The notes under the pieces were generated by a model. That model did no database searches, had not been told where the DNA came from, and worked only from the letters and a program-made list of their open reading frames with translations. DNA of 64,000 bases from Pseudoalteromonas sp. R3. GTDB taxonomy: Bacteria; Pseudomonadota; Gammaproteobacteria; Enterobacterales; Alteromonadaceae. The stretch lies in contig NZ_CP034835.1 of NCBI RefSeq assembly GCF_004014715.1, forward strand, positions 3,534,001 to 3,598,000. The letters run 5' to 3'. This document shows, piece after piece, positions 36,175 through 45,241 of this stretch. Made by a program: the position numbers and the translations under genes. How positions within the stretch are numbered: position 1 is the first letter of the stretch; each line of letters starts with the position of its first letter.

Positions 36175-36190
36175 CAGCTTCATGAATCAA

Positions 36191-36985
36191 TTAAAACTGA
36201 GCCACAAACTTTAAGCTGGTTTCATCTCCGGCATCACGGTCAATGTATTCGGCTGTCAGATAGTAGCTGTCGTTGAAGAAGTACTTACCCTGCAACGCCA
36301 AATCAGAGTCATAGGAGCCAACGCCTACCGCAATGTTGCGGTTAAAATAGTAATTTACCAGGGCATTATTGTACGAGACATCTGTGTAACCTAAATCGAC
36401 CTCATGGTGAGATACATCCACGCTGATATAACGCTCTGCATCCAGATGCATAAAGTAGCGGCCAGATACGGTGTAATTATCCGTCTCATCATCTGTGTCG
36501 ATTGTCACACCCAGATAATCAGTGTCATTGATCTGATGATTGTACTCGGCTTTTAGCCAGGTGCTGTCGGCGCCTAAGTCAGATTCAGTACGGCGAACAC
36601 TCAGCTTTAGCTTATCGTTGTACAGATACCCAATCCCATAGGTGTAATGATCGTCAGCTTCACCCAGGTCACTGATTCGACCAACCACGAACACTTCTTT
36701 GCTAAAGTATCCCTCACCGGCAAAAGAAAAGCGGTTCATATACTCATCGTTGTAGTAACTCAGGCCCACATTGCTGTCAGTATCCAGGTAACCATAATCA
36801 TCCCACACACCAGAATTGTGCTGCGGAGCAAAGAAATAACGGCTGCTTAGCATCAACGCATCGTTATCAAAGGTACGATCCTGATCAGTATAGGTTGCAC
36901 TGTTAAACCATTGTTTGGTCTGTGTGGCATGAGCGGATGTGGCGGTAATAACGGCGAGTGCCGCAAGTGTGAGTAGCTTTTTCAT
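36191..36985 (-). CDS. Putative outer-membrane beta-barrel protein
   Basis: The 264 aa product has a signal peptide (MKKLLTLAALAVITATSAHA-TQ), alternating amphipathic strands throughout with many Tyr and Asp residues, and a C-terminal phenylalanine (LKFVAQF), the recognition signal for outer-membrane assembly. Strand pairs such as YTYGIGYLYNDKLKLSVRRTES and NYTVSGRYFMHLDAERYISVD suggest 12 or more strands, like small putative porins. Substrate unknown. A palindrome upstream (37021-37038) may be its operator or that of the divergent creB gene. Expression could be controlled by the CreBC pair, but that is only a neighbourhood argument. Confidence 0.78.
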   Translation of the reverse strand: MKKLLTLAALAVITATSAHATQTKQWFNSATYTDQDRTFDNDALMLSSRYFFAPQHNSGVWDDYGYLDTDSNVGLSYYNDEYMNRFSFAGEGYFSKEVFVVGRISDLGEADDHYTYGIGYLYNDKLKLSVRRTESDLGADSTWLKAEYNHQINDTDYLGVTIDTDDETDNYTVSGRYFMHLDAERYISVDVSHHEVDLGYTDVSYNNALVNYYFNRNIAVGVGSYDSDLALQGKYFFNDSYYLTAEYIDRDAGDETSLKFVAQF

Positions 36986-37020
36986 AAAAACCCTTTATTT
37001 CCATATAGTAAAGCGGTAAA

Positions 37021-37038
37021 GCTCACCACTTAGTGAGC
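37021..37038. promoter_or_regulatory. Palindrome between the barrel gene and creB
   Basis: GCTCAC and GTGAGC are separated by CACTTA. It lies 36 bases upstream of the barrel start and 119 upstream of creB, so it could be an operator for either. It does not match the TTCAC-N6-TTCAC box known for CreB. Confidence 0.4.
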
Positions 37039-37156
37039 GCCGCGCATAGTATAGAGGCTTAACTGAACGCGCAATGACTTTTTCAATGTTTTACCGTTTT
37101 TTGCTTTACGGGTAATATGTTAGATGACTCTTTGCACAAACAGATAACGACAACAT

Positions 37157-37828
37157 ATGAGCATAGTGATAATTGAAGACGAACCTGCAATTGCCGATAC
37201 GCTGGTGCATATTCTGGAGATGGACGGGTTTGACGTACATTGGTTTACCACCGCAGGTGCCGGGCTGGCGCACTTACAACAACAAACTGCTGACTTAGTG
37301 ATCCTGGATGTTGGCTTGCCCGATGGCAATGGTTTTGACTTATGTAAACAACTGCGCCAGTTTTCTGCGGTGCCCATTATCTTTTTAACCGCACGGGGTG
37401 ATGAAATCGACCGCGTGGTAGGTCTTGAGATTGGTGCAGATGATTATGTCACTAAACCTTTTAGTCCAAGAGAAATGCTCGCACGGGTGAAGCTCAGATT
37501 AAGAAAACTCCAGCCTGCTGCCACGGCTACACCCGTTCAATCGGTAAAGAAATGGGAGGCTAAAAACTTTGATTATTACTATCAAGGAATGGCGCTGGGA
37601 TTGACTGCACTGGAATTTAAAGTAGTTCATGCCTTGATCACACACTCACCAAATGTGCTAAGCCGAGCACAGCTATTGGATGCCACTCAAGCCCCGGCTG
37701 ATTGTGGTTATGAGCGAAATATTGATAGCCATATCAAAGCAATACGAATAAAAATGAAACAATTAGGCTGCTCTGAAGCGTTAAAAACTAAACGCGGATT
37801 TGGTTATTACTTCGAGGGTTTCATGTGA
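37157..37828 (+). CDS. creB: Two-component response regulator CreB
   Basis: A 223 aa OmpR-family regulator. Receiver: phospho-acceptor Asp in LVILDVGLPDGNGFDLC, Thr/Lys in FLTARG and DDYVTKPFSPREMLARV. The C-terminal winged helix runs ALEFKVVHALITHSPNVLSRAQLLDA to KTKRGFGYYFE. The GLEIGADDYVTKPFSPRE string is characteristic of CreB. It overlaps creC by the GTGA junction (stop TGA, start GTG), so translation is coupled. CreBC responds to carbon source and, in some genera, to beta-lactam stress. Confidence 0.92.
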   Translation: MSIVIIEDEPAIADTLVHILEMDGFDVHWFTTAGAGLAHLQQQTADLVILDVGLPDGNGFDLCKQLRQFSAVPIIFLTARGDEIDRVVGLEIGADDYVTKPFSPREMLARVKLRLRKLQPAATATPVQSVKKWEAKNFDYYYQGMALGLTALEFKVVHALITHSPNVLSRAQLLDATQAPADCGYERNIDSHIKAIRIKMKQLGCSEALKTKRGFGYYFEGFM

Positions 37829-39273
37829 AGTCTCTACACTGGCCACGCATCCCTCTGGGGCTAAGGTTTTTCTCTCTATACTTCATCATGGTACTACTGA
37901 CGACCTATGTGGTCAGTAACACTATGTTGCGTGAAATTAAACCAACCATTCGACAAGCCACAGAAGAAACCCTTGTGGATATGGCTAATTTATTATCAGT
38001 TGTTGTGGCAGAAGATTTGGCCCGGGGGAGCGCTGACAATAGCAGGCTGGTGGAATTAATGCGGGTATATGGGCAGCGTGAAGTGGATGCTGCAATCTGG
38101 GGAATAGAAAAAACCAACATGTCACACCGTATTTATCTCACTGATCACAATGGCATTGTGGTTGCCGACTCCTGGCAAAAAGACGTTGGCAGTGACTTTT
38201 CTCGGTGGAATGACGTCTATCTGACATTGCGCGGTGAATACGGTGCGCGCTCAAGTGCCACCGACCCAGAAGATCCTTTATCAACCGTCATGCATGTTGC
38301 TGCGCCGGTCATATATCAAGATAAGATCATCGGCAGCCTAACCGTTGCCAAGGCAAATCGCTCTGTTCAGCCATTTATTGAGCACAGCCAGCAGCGGATC
38401 TTAAAGTGGCTCGGTTTGTTGAGTTTACTGGCCCTGCTAATAGGCGCCTTGATTGCCTGGCGCGTCAATTCCGCGGTCACAAAGCTTGCACAATACGCCA
38501 GAAAAATGGGCCATGGTGAACAGGCAGATAAACCTCAATTTCGGATCTTCTACGAATATCGTCAACTGAGTGATGCCTTAGAGCAAATGCGAAACCAACT
38601 CGACGGCAAAGTGTATATCGAGCAGTATATAGAAACACTCACCCACGAACTTAAAAGCCCACTTTCCGGGATCAAAGGCGCCAGTGAATTACTACAGATG
38701 CCTTTGAGTGAGGACAAGCGTCACCAGTTTGCAAGCAATATTGAGCGAGAAACGCACCGAATGCAGCAACTGATTGATAAGTTACTCGAGCTGGCCCGAC
38801 TGGAGCAACTGCCCGCCCTGAATACCCGCCAATCGGTGCCGATTGCGCCCTTGCTGGATAAATGTGAGCAAATACTTACAAACCGATTAATGCAAAAATC
38901 AGCCACCTTCAGCACCTCATGCAGTCAAATAACAAGCATCAATGGCGATCCCTTCCTGTTACAGCAAGCCTTGCTCAACTTGCTTGAAAATGCACTGGAT
39001 TTCGTCACACCACGGGGAGAGATCCGTCTGTCTGTCGCACACACCAGTAACAGCTGCACATTTAGCGTTTATAACACAGGCCCGGCGATTCCGGATTATG
39101 CCCTGCCCAGATTATGCGAACGATTTTACTCCCTGGCTCGGGCGAACGGGGTAAAAAGTACCGGGTTGGGTCTCAATTTTGTAGAAAGAGTTGCCAAGCT
39201 ACATCAGGGTAAACTGGCTATCAGTAATCATGAGCAAGGAGTCATGGCCTCACTCACCATAAAAACACCATAG
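37825..39273 (+). CDS. creC: Sensor histidine kinase CreC
   Basis: Starts with GTG at 37825, overlapping creB by four bases. The 482 aa protein has an N-terminal membrane helix (FFSLYFIMVLLTTYVVSNTML), a periplasmic sensor region of about 150 residues, a second helix near residue 195 (LLSLLALLIGALIAW), HAMP-like sequence, the phospho-acceptor His in LTHELKSPLSGIKGASELL, the N-box LLNLLENALDFV and the G-box STGLGLNFVE. Order and length match CreC of E. coli (474 aa). It phosphorylates CreB. The ligand is uncertain. Confidence 0.92.
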   Translation: MKSLHWPRIPLGLRFFSLYFIMVLLTTYVVSNTMLREIKPTIRQATEETLVDMANLLSVVVAEDLARGSADNSRLVELMRVYGQREVDAAIWGIEKTNMSHRIYLTDHNGIVVADSWQKDVGSDFSRWNDVYLTLRGEYGARSSATDPEDPLSTVMHVAAPVIYQDKIIGSLTVAKANRSVQPFIEHSQQRILKWLGLLSLLALLIGALIAWRVNSAVTKLAQYARKMGHGEQADKPQFRIFYEYRQLSDALEQMRNQLDGKVYIEQYIETLTHELKSPLSGIKGASELLQMPLSEDKRHQFASNIERETHRMQQLIDKLLELARLEQLPALNTRQSVPIAPLLDKCEQILTNRLMQKSATFSTSCSQITSINGDPFLLQQALLNLLENALDFVTPRGEIRLSVAHTSNSCTFSVYNTGPAIPDYALPRLCERFYSLARANGVKSTGLGLNFVERVAKLHQGKLAISNHEQGVMASLTIKTP

Positions 39274-39308
39274 AATCACCACATAAGCGCCATTTAAACA
39301 CCAATCGG

Positions 39309-39344
39309 CTCGGTTAGCCTGTATCCAAACCAGGCATAACCGAG
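39309..39344 (+). promoter_or_regulatory. Hairpin in front of creD, overlapping its ribosome-binding site
   Basis: CTCGGTTA-g-CCTG pairs with CAGG-cA-TAACCGAG around a 9-base loop. The 3' arm (…AACCGAG) runs straight into GAGGCACTT-ATG, so the GAGG ribosome site of creD is partly sequestered in the stem. This could tune creD translation relative to creBC, or act as a weak attenuator. Confidence 0.6.
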
Positions 39345-39350
39345 GCACTT

Positions 39351-40682
39351 ATGACACAACAAATTACAGAAAAAACCGGAATTAAATTAGCCATCATCGC
39401 TGCGATCATTGTATTGCTCATGATCCCCATAGCCATGATCACTGATTTAATCGACGAGCGTTCCTCCACTCAACGCAACGTACAACAAGAAATAGCCCGA
39501 AGCACCAGTGGCACCCAATCTTTGATTGCACCGTTTCTATACGCAGAATACGAAGTATTCAAAATAATCGACGGCGTGCAAACACCGCAAAAGCATCGCC
39601 ATGTCATACTTCCTGAACAGCTGACGGTATCGGGCACGCTAGATACCTTTGAAAAATACCGCAGCATCTACAAAGCACAGCTATATCGCGCAGATCTGAA
39701 GCTGACAGGTCATTTTGATAAGCAACAGTTGCATGATTTAACTCAGCTGCCGCTGACCCGCCTGAGCATGGTAATGGGGATCAGTGATATCCGAGGGATT
39801 GGCCAAAACACGCAGGTCTCAATAAACGGGCGGACACACACACTTATTCCGGGTACTACACTTAACTCAATTGACGAGGGGGTACATATTCCACTGACTC
39901 TGACAGCACTGGAGCAGACAGCCATGACATTCGACATTCAACTCCACTTGCAAGGCATGAGCTCTTTGGCTGTTGCCCCCTTAGGTGTACACACTCAGGT
40001 CTCGTTAGAAGCCAATTGGCCACACCCCAGTTTTCAGGGGGATTATTTGCCCGTTCGCTCTGATATCAGTGACACTCATTTTAGTGCCAGCTGGGAAACC
40101 AGCTACTTTGCCACCAACATCAAAGAACTGTTCTCACGCTGTATTTTCACCAAACATTGTGAAGCACTAGAAGCACGTAATATGGGCGTGCGTCTGGTTG
40201 ACCCGGTAGATCATTACCTTAAAAGTCATCGTGCCACCAACTATGCCCTACTGGTGATTATTCTGGTGATGTCGAGCTTTTTTTTGCTGGAACTGAGTAA
40301 ATCCAAAGCCATTCACCCGGTACAATATGGCTTTGTCGGCTTGTCTTTGGCTGTTTTTTACTTGTTGCTGATTTCTCTGAGCGAACACATTGGGTTTGCC
40401 TTGGCCTATACCATATCTGCACTGGCCGCGATTGCATTGCTAGTTAGCTATATCTGGGGGATCCTGCAAAGTGCACGATTGAGTATCAGTTATTTTTCCG
40501 GACTCAGCGTCTTATATTCCATGCTCTACGCCATGCTGAGTGCTGAGCACTATGCTTTGCTAATGGGCAGCCTGGTGTGCTTTTTTGTACTCGCAGTTGT
40601 GATGCTCGCAACCCGACGTGTGAACTGGTACGGCGCAGCAAACGTGCCAGCCAGCCATAACCCAGAGACATCAACTGAATAG
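39351..40682 (+). CDS. creD: Inner-membrane protein CreD
   Basis: A 443 aa protein with one N-terminal membrane helix (LAIIAAIIVLLMIPIAMITDL), a large periplasmic domain with repeated QSLIAPFLYAEYE-type strand patterns, and a cluster of about six membrane helices in the last 150 residues (FFLLELSKSKAIHPVQYGFVGLSLAVFYLLL). This matches the CreD/CbrA-like family, whose expression is controlled by CreBC and is linked to envelope stress and beta-lactam response. Start ATG 39351 lies 77 bases from creC, behind a hairpin. Confidence 0.9.
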   Translation: MTQQITEKTGIKLAIIAAIIVLLMIPIAMITDLIDERSSTQRNVQQEIARSTSGTQSLIAPFLYAEYEVFKIIDGVQTPQKHRHVILPEQLTVSGTLDTFEKYRSIYKAQLYRADLKLTGHFDKQQLHDLTQLPLTRLSMVMGISDIRGIGQNTQVSINGRTHTLIPGTTLNSIDEGVHIPLTLTALEQTAMTFDIQLHLQGMSSLAVAPLGVHTQVSLEANWPHPSFQGDYLPVRSDISDTHFSASWETSYFATNIKELFSRCIFTKHCEALEARNMGVRLVDPVDHYLKSHRATNYALLVIILVMSSFFLLELSKSKAIHPVQYGFVGLSLAVFYLLLISLSEHIGFALAYTISALAAIALLVSYIWGILQSARLSISYFSGLSVLYSMLYAMLSAEHYALLMGSLVCFFVLAVVMLATRRVNWYGAANVPASHNPETSTE

Positions 40683-40696
40683 CGTATACTCACTTC

Positions 40697-40727
40697 CTGG
40701 CACCCGAACTGTCTAGTCGGGTGCCAG
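40697..40727. terminator. Hairpin after creD with CTGGCAC/GTGCCAG stem
   Basis: CTGGCACCCGA pairs with TCGGGTGCCAG in an 11-bp perfect stem. No T-run follows. The stem core is shared with the hairpins at 56804 and 58930 and with a palindrome at 42880. Confidence 0.55.
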
Positions 40728-40937
40728 ACCGGTTCACCTCCTACCTGAGGGAGCACAACAACACCCATCGATCATTGAAAATAGCAGTACAAACTTTCCC
40801 TCAGTATGCTGCCCATTCAACATCGTGCTGAGTAGTACTTCAAGGTGACGTATGTAGCTTAATCCAGTCCAAACTCATTATTCCTCCATATTTTTGCGAT
40901 ATACTACATACTGGGTAAGAACAAATTAGGAAATTCA

Positions 40938-42815
40938 ATGCGCCATTTTACACGTGCCTTTTTAGCCGCTGCGATGCTCACCACATTATCTGGGTGTGAG
41001 CTTGGCGGTGACGATAAGCTACCAATCATTGTGCAAACCGAGCCAACCAAGAGCAATATTGCCATTACTAAAGTCTCCACTGGTCCGCTTGAAACGCTGG
41101 AACCGAATACATCAGTGAAGGTTTACTACGATGTTGATATCACCGGCTTTAAGGATATTGACGTCGACGTACACTTTTACCTGGTGCATGCCGCTGAGCT
41201 GGACACCTCTGATGGTGAAGAAGCCGAAATTGAAGAAGTGCATAAGGTTGGCGCATTGGAGTTAACTCAGGTCTCTGAGGGCAGCCACAACTTTGAAACC
41301 GAAATTACCATTCCAGACACACTATTGGGTGGTCACTATCACCTGATAGCACAAATAGACCCTCATGATGACCATGCTGAAGACATCGAAGAGGACAACC
41401 ACCCATCGGTAGATCATGAACCATTTGCAGATGGAGACTTCCCGTTTGCAGATATACATGTGCGTGTCTTAGAGAGCCACGACTACAAACTCGTAAGCGC
41501 AACGTTTGGTCAGGAAGCTCTGATCCTGGACGTGCCCAACACCAATGACGGTACCAGTGAGCATCATTCTGACCTGGTCGGCTATCTGGTAGCGGACTAC
41601 GAAGGTGCCAATCTCGGCAATACCGCTATTACTGCAGAAGTTCTGGTTAATGGTAACTGGCAGACCACGCATTTCTGGAATGCAGAAACCAAAGCATACG
41701 AAGCACAGCTCACTCACAGCTTCACGGCGGGTTTGCATGATGAACACATTGGCTTTGACATCGCGTTGGATGATGCCCTGCTCACCCAGATTTATCAGGG
41801 GTACGATGCGACGCAGGAGCAGTCATTACAGGTACGTTTCACCTTAACCGATCTGGCCCAAAGTGCTGAAACCATCACGGACAACAACGTGATCGAAACG
41901 CAGCTGCCATTCTATTTCTTTACCGGCGAAAGCACTGATGCTGAACAAAGCCTGGCTAAACGTGATGCACAATACTCAGTTGGCCTTGCGAACATCAAGC
42001 TAGAAAAAGAGTTTGATAAATCTTACGGCAACAAGTCTAAATTCAGCGTTGGCGTGGATTTAAGTGGCCAATTATTTATTGTACCAACGGGCGATCCCGG
42101 CGGGCGTATTGCCGGTGAAGGTGTGGTTGAAGCCTACTTCTTTAATGCACAAAATACGTTGTTTAGTATTTCTTACGACGGCAGCGCCTATATCAGTGGG
42201 CAAAACACCGGCTATGCATCGGAAATGATCATCTTTAACAATGTTGCATTTGAAGATGAGAAGTACACAACGAAATACGAAAAATCTTGGGAAAAATCCT
42301 GGGAAGAGGAAAAAGTGCTGGCTCAGGCTCGCTTTACTATAGGTCCTGTTCCTATGAGTGTCGAAGCCGGTGTCACTGGTAATCTGGGCTTCGCGCTTAC
42401 CGTAGGCTATAACGCAGAGCTCTATGCAGAAGGCGATCTCTTCCATGTCGACTTTGGCGCCTTCGGCCGTGGCGGTGTGAACCTGGGCCTGGTCTCAGCC
42501 GGTATCCAGGCGATTTTGACCTTAATCGACAACACTTTTGCCATGGAGTCCAATGCAGGCTTTGCTCTGGTCTCAAATGGTAACAAAGCACCGCACATTT
42601 ATTACGGTATTGAACTGAAAAACGACCTGGATGTGATCTCAGGTAAATTTGGTTTATACGCCGAAACCATTGGGGTCAAGTGGTGTAAGAAATGGGGGAT
42701 CCCTTACCCTTGTGGTAAGAAAACACACCGTTACGACCTGTGGCTGTATCAGACACCCAGTGTCTTCAACAAGTCCTGGACTTTGTACTCCAAAGAGGAC
42801 GAAATCGAACTATGA
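40938..42815 (+). CDS. Large lipoprotein of unknown function, coupled to a HEAT-repeat protein
   Basis: The 625 aa product has lipoprotein signal LTTLSGC (Cys20). The first half is beta-rich and acidic with two Ig/CARDB-like segments (SVKVYYDVDITGFKDIDVDVHFYLV, HYHLIAQIDPHDDHAEDIEEDNHP), including a histidine- and aspartate-rich patch that could bind metal. The second half is glycine-rich beta sequence with charged turns (KYEKSWEKSWEEEK) and ends in a Cys pair (WCKKWGIPYPCGKKTH). It overlaps the next gene by ATGA, so the two proteins are probably made in fixed ratio and work together. I do not recognise a family. Confidence 0.75.
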   Translation: MRHFTRAFLAAAMLTTLSGCELGGDDKLPIIVQTEPTKSNIAITKVSTGPLETLEPNTSVKVYYDVDITGFKDIDVDVHFYLVHAAELDTSDGEEAEIEEVHKVGALELTQVSEGSHNFETEITIPDTLLGGHYHLIAQIDPHDDHAEDIEEDNHPSVDHEPFADGDFPFADIHVRVLESHDYKLVSATFGQEALILDVPNTNDGTSEHHSDLVGYLVADYEGANLGNTAITAEVLVNGNWQTTHFWNAETKAYEAQLTHSFTAGLHDEHIGFDIALDDALLTQIYQGYDATQEQSLQVRFTLTDLAQSAETITDNNVIETQLPFYFFTGESTDAEQSLAKRDAQYSVGLANIKLEKEFDKSYGNKSKFSVGVDLSGQLFIVPTGDPGGRIAGEGVVEAYFFNAQNTLFSISYDGSAYISGQNTGYASEMIIFNNVAFEDEKYTTKYEKSWEKSWEEEKVLAQARFTIGPVPMSVEAGVTGNLGFALTVGYNAELYAEGDLFHVDFGAFGRGGVNLGLVSAGIQAILTLIDNTFAMESNAGFALVSNGNKAPHIYYGIELKNDLDVISGKFGLYAETIGVKWCKKWGIPYPCGKKTHRYDLWLYQTPSVFNKSWTLYSKEDEIEL

Positions 42816-44512
42816 TCAATCTGTGTCGATTGACTCTGCTTGCAGCGCCCTGGGCGGCGCTGACAGGCTTTCAGGTGATGGCTGGCACTCAGTGCCAGCC
42901 GCAATACACGTTTGATATCAAGACCCAAACTTCCTTCGACTACATAAAACTGCAAAGTGCGCCACAAACTTCTGAGGTACATTTACAGGGACTCCTATCT
43001 CTGAAGCCAGCAAAAAAAGACAAAGAAGAAAACTGGTGGGCCATTAAGGCGGATCAAGTCGCCGCTGCCGTGGGGCAAGAGCGCATGCCATTGCCCAGCT
43101 ATGAGCATGCATTTGCTTTTAAAGTGGCGGAAAATGGCCTCATCAGTGATTTTTACTTTGCGACCAAACTGGATCAACAAACCCAGGATAAACTTAAAGG
43201 GCTGGCTTATTATCTGCAATATCAAAACGATATAAGTCAGGTAAGCAAAGAGCCTGACACTTTGGGGCACTACCAACCAGCATATCAACATGCCGGTGAG
43301 CAGTTAAAAATGGTCAAACAACACTACAGCGACTTCGACCCTACTCAACTTGCAACCTTTAATCGCATTGAGGTGCTCGACTCTGTACACCTGATTACGC
43401 CCTCAACTTGCTTTATTAAACACAGAGAAGGTCAGGAAGCCCTGGCTCTGACAGGCACAGACTTGCGCTTTGGTTCACAACAAAGCTATACGCTGACACT
43501 AGCCCCTCAGCCTTTCAAGAGCAAATTGTACGAACTAGATAACAATCTGAGCGCGTGGCAGACAACTGAGGCAGAACTCAGTGAAGCTGAGAAAGCGCGA
43601 CTGGCGGCTGAGCTAAAGCAATTCATAACCACACAAGATATTACCAAGATAGACGCCCACACCCTGTCTATTTTGCTGCAAAAATACGATGCTGTGATTG
43701 GTGCACTGACACCGCTCATACTCTCGGGCGAATTAAACGATAAAGCACAGATGCGCCTGTTCAACGCACTGGGGCAACTCGACTCAGGTGCCAGCCAGCA
43801 ACTACTTAGCCAATTATTACTGGCTGAAAAGCAGCCCCTAACTCAGTTTCGTGCGCTGCGTGCACTGACTCAGGGCAGCGCACCGTTGTCGCAGCAAGCG
43901 ACCAACATGTTGCTGGAGATGCTGGCCAATGGTTTTAGTACACTAGACCCGGAGGTCGAGTCCAGTTTCTACATGACGCTGGGGATCTTGCTCAACAACC
44001 GTAGCGCATCTGATACCGCGACACAGTTGAGTCAAGCGATTACAGAGCAAATTACACTCGGTGAAAGTGAAGTTAAAACCGCTGGACTGCTAACTGCACT
44101 GGGGAACAGCCGCGACCCACAGCACGAGGCAACGCTTACTTCCCATTTATCCGATACCAGTGCCCGTATTGAGAAAGCATCTATCCGCGCATTGGGTATG
44201 ATGCAAACCGACACGGCCTACCAGCATCTGGAGCAACACTTTTTTAAATCGCCAGAGCGCAATAAAAAAGCCCTGCTCAGTGCATTAGGGAATTATCAGA
44301 TGAGTGCCAGGACCAGCGATACCGTGCTGAATATGGCAGTGAATGACCAGGACGATGCTATCCGACTGGCCGCGATCAAGGCCTTAGCCACCCAGCAGCA
44401 AAAAGACGGGATTAAGCCCATACTACGCCAGGCATTACAAAGTGAAACCTCCCGGCGAAACTTTAAGGCCATCATAAAACTGCTACACAGCAAAGAAGAA
44501 AAGGCGCAATAG
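42812..44512 (+). CDS. Secreted HEAT-repeat protein with a vitellogenin/LLTP-like N-terminal region
   Basis: Start: ATG 42812 overlaps the upstream stop (ATGA). The 566 aa product has a signal peptide (CRLTLLAAPWAALTGFQVMA-GT). Residues of about 25-250 are beta-rich (YTFDIKTQTSFDYIKLQ, LQGLLSLKP, SYEHAFAFKVAENGLISDFYF, KLKGLAYYLQYQ). From about 280 on come HEAT-like alpha-helical repeats (LFNALGQLDSGAS, LLTALGNSRDPQH, ASIRALGMMQTD, AAIKALATQQQ). A beta domain followed by helical repeats, with NGLI near a LAYYLQY helix, resembles the N-terminal lipid-binding part of vitellogenin and microsomal triglyceride transfer protein. That similarity is my inference from pattern alone. Its partner is a lipoprotein. 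Confidence 0.7.
   Translation: MINLCRLTLLAAPWAALTGFQVMAGTQCQPQYTFDIKTQTSFDYIKLQSAPQTSEVHLQGLLSLKPAKKDKEENWWAIKADQVAAAVGQERMPLPSYEHAFAFKVAENGLISDFYFATKLDQQTQDKLKGLAYYLQYQNDISQVSKEPDTLGHYQPAYQHAGEQLKMVKQHYSDFDPTQLATFNRIEVLDSVHLITPSTCFIKHREGQEALALTGTDLRFGSQQSYTLTLAPQPFKSKLYELDNNLSAWQTTEAELSEAEKARLAAELKQFITTQDITKIDAHTLSILLQKYDAVIGALTPLILSGELNDKAQMRLFNALGQLDSGASQQLLSQLLLAEKQPLTQFRALRALTQGSAPLSQQATNMLLEMLANGFSTLDPEVESSFYMTLGILLNNRSASDTATQLSQAITEQITLGESEVKTAGLLTALGNSRDPQHEATLTSHLSDTSARIEKASIRALGMMQTDTAYQHLEQHFFKSPERNKKALLSALGNYQMSARTSDTVLNMAVNDQDDAIRLAAIKALATQQQKDGIKPILRQALQSETSRRNFKAIIKLLHSKEEKAQ
42880..42900. repeat. Near-perfect palindrome inside the HEAT-repeat gene
   Basis: GGCTGGCACT and AGTGCCAGCC flank one C in the signal-peptide region. 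The CTGGCAC/GTGCCAG core is the same as the three 3' hairpins elsewhere in the window. Confidence 0.5.
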
Positions 44513-44522
44513 CGCCTTTTCT
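44501..44522 (+). terminator. Terminator overlapping the stop of the HEAT-repeat gene
   Basis: AAGGCGC and GCGCCTT pair around AATA, and TTTTCTTCT follows. The stop codon TAG (44510-44512) lies inside the loop and stem. Confidence 0.75.
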
Positions 44523-44560
44523 TCTATTGTGGAAAATAGCTCGCTTGTGACTAAACCAGA

Positions 44561-44913
44561 CTACGACTTCTTGTGCTCCACAGAGTAAAGCTCGCAAACG
44601 GGGTCCGTAGAACCGCTCCATTGCTTATCATCATAGCCTCCTAAAATCACTGGTGTTCTGGCATGATACGCCGCAAGCAGCATGCTATAAAGAGATTCAA
44701 ACCCTACGCTGTCTCTGTTGACAAAATACCCAGACGAGCAATTTGCTCCATTCTTCTTGAGAGAGATGAATACGTCGCCTTTGCCAAATTGTGCATAGGA
44801 TATTAAGCGGGTGACTTCACTTTCAGAGGTAAATTCAACCTTAGAAAAACTATACGGGAAAACGTAAACAACGCTGCAACTGCAAGCTTTGAAAGAACAT
44901 TTAAATGACTCAT
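44561..44913 (-). CDS. Small secreted protein of a conserved gammaproteobacterial type, probably frameshifted
   Basis: Minus-strand ATG 44913, behind AAAAGGTG, opens a signal-like MSHLNVLSKLAVAALFTF in one frame. The conserved mature part (SKVEFTSESEVTRL..., GFESLYSMLLAAYHARTPV, CELYSVE, ending at 44561) lies in the other. The two frames meet at a T5 tract (44845-44849 as A5 on the plus strand): one extra T joins them into a single protein of about 117 aa. The frame carrying the mature part extends upstream only to a GTG without a ribosome site. Small secreted proteins of this pattern, with a Cys and an LLAA helix, are common in this group. It is either a frameshift mutant or a base-call error. 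Function unknown. Confidence 0.6.
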
Positions 44914-45241
44914 TGAAAACACCTTTTAATATAGCCACATCTTATAAATAAATAGAGGTTTGTTAATGAACGCAGAGCCTGACTAAATTGCTCCTATTCG
45001 GGCAGTCACGCTACACAGCAAACGCGCCATATTAACACAAAGAGTTTGACTATTTTTTCCCATTACAGAAAAACGGTCCGCTCGCAAAGAAAACTTCCAC
45101 AAATACAGGCTTGGACACTCAGTTTAGACCTTCAACCCAACAAGTTACTTATGTATACTAAGGTTATCAACTGAAAGTAGCATGGCATATTTTAACAAAG
45201 TAGCCTGTTTAATACTTAACCCAACTTCAGGAATTAGTATT

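Noticed and set aside
37139..39353. CreB-binding boxes (TTCAC-N6-TTCAC) in front of creB and creD
   Set aside because: I found no pair with the right spacing in the upstream regions. Only the GCTCAC palindrome was seen, and it differs.
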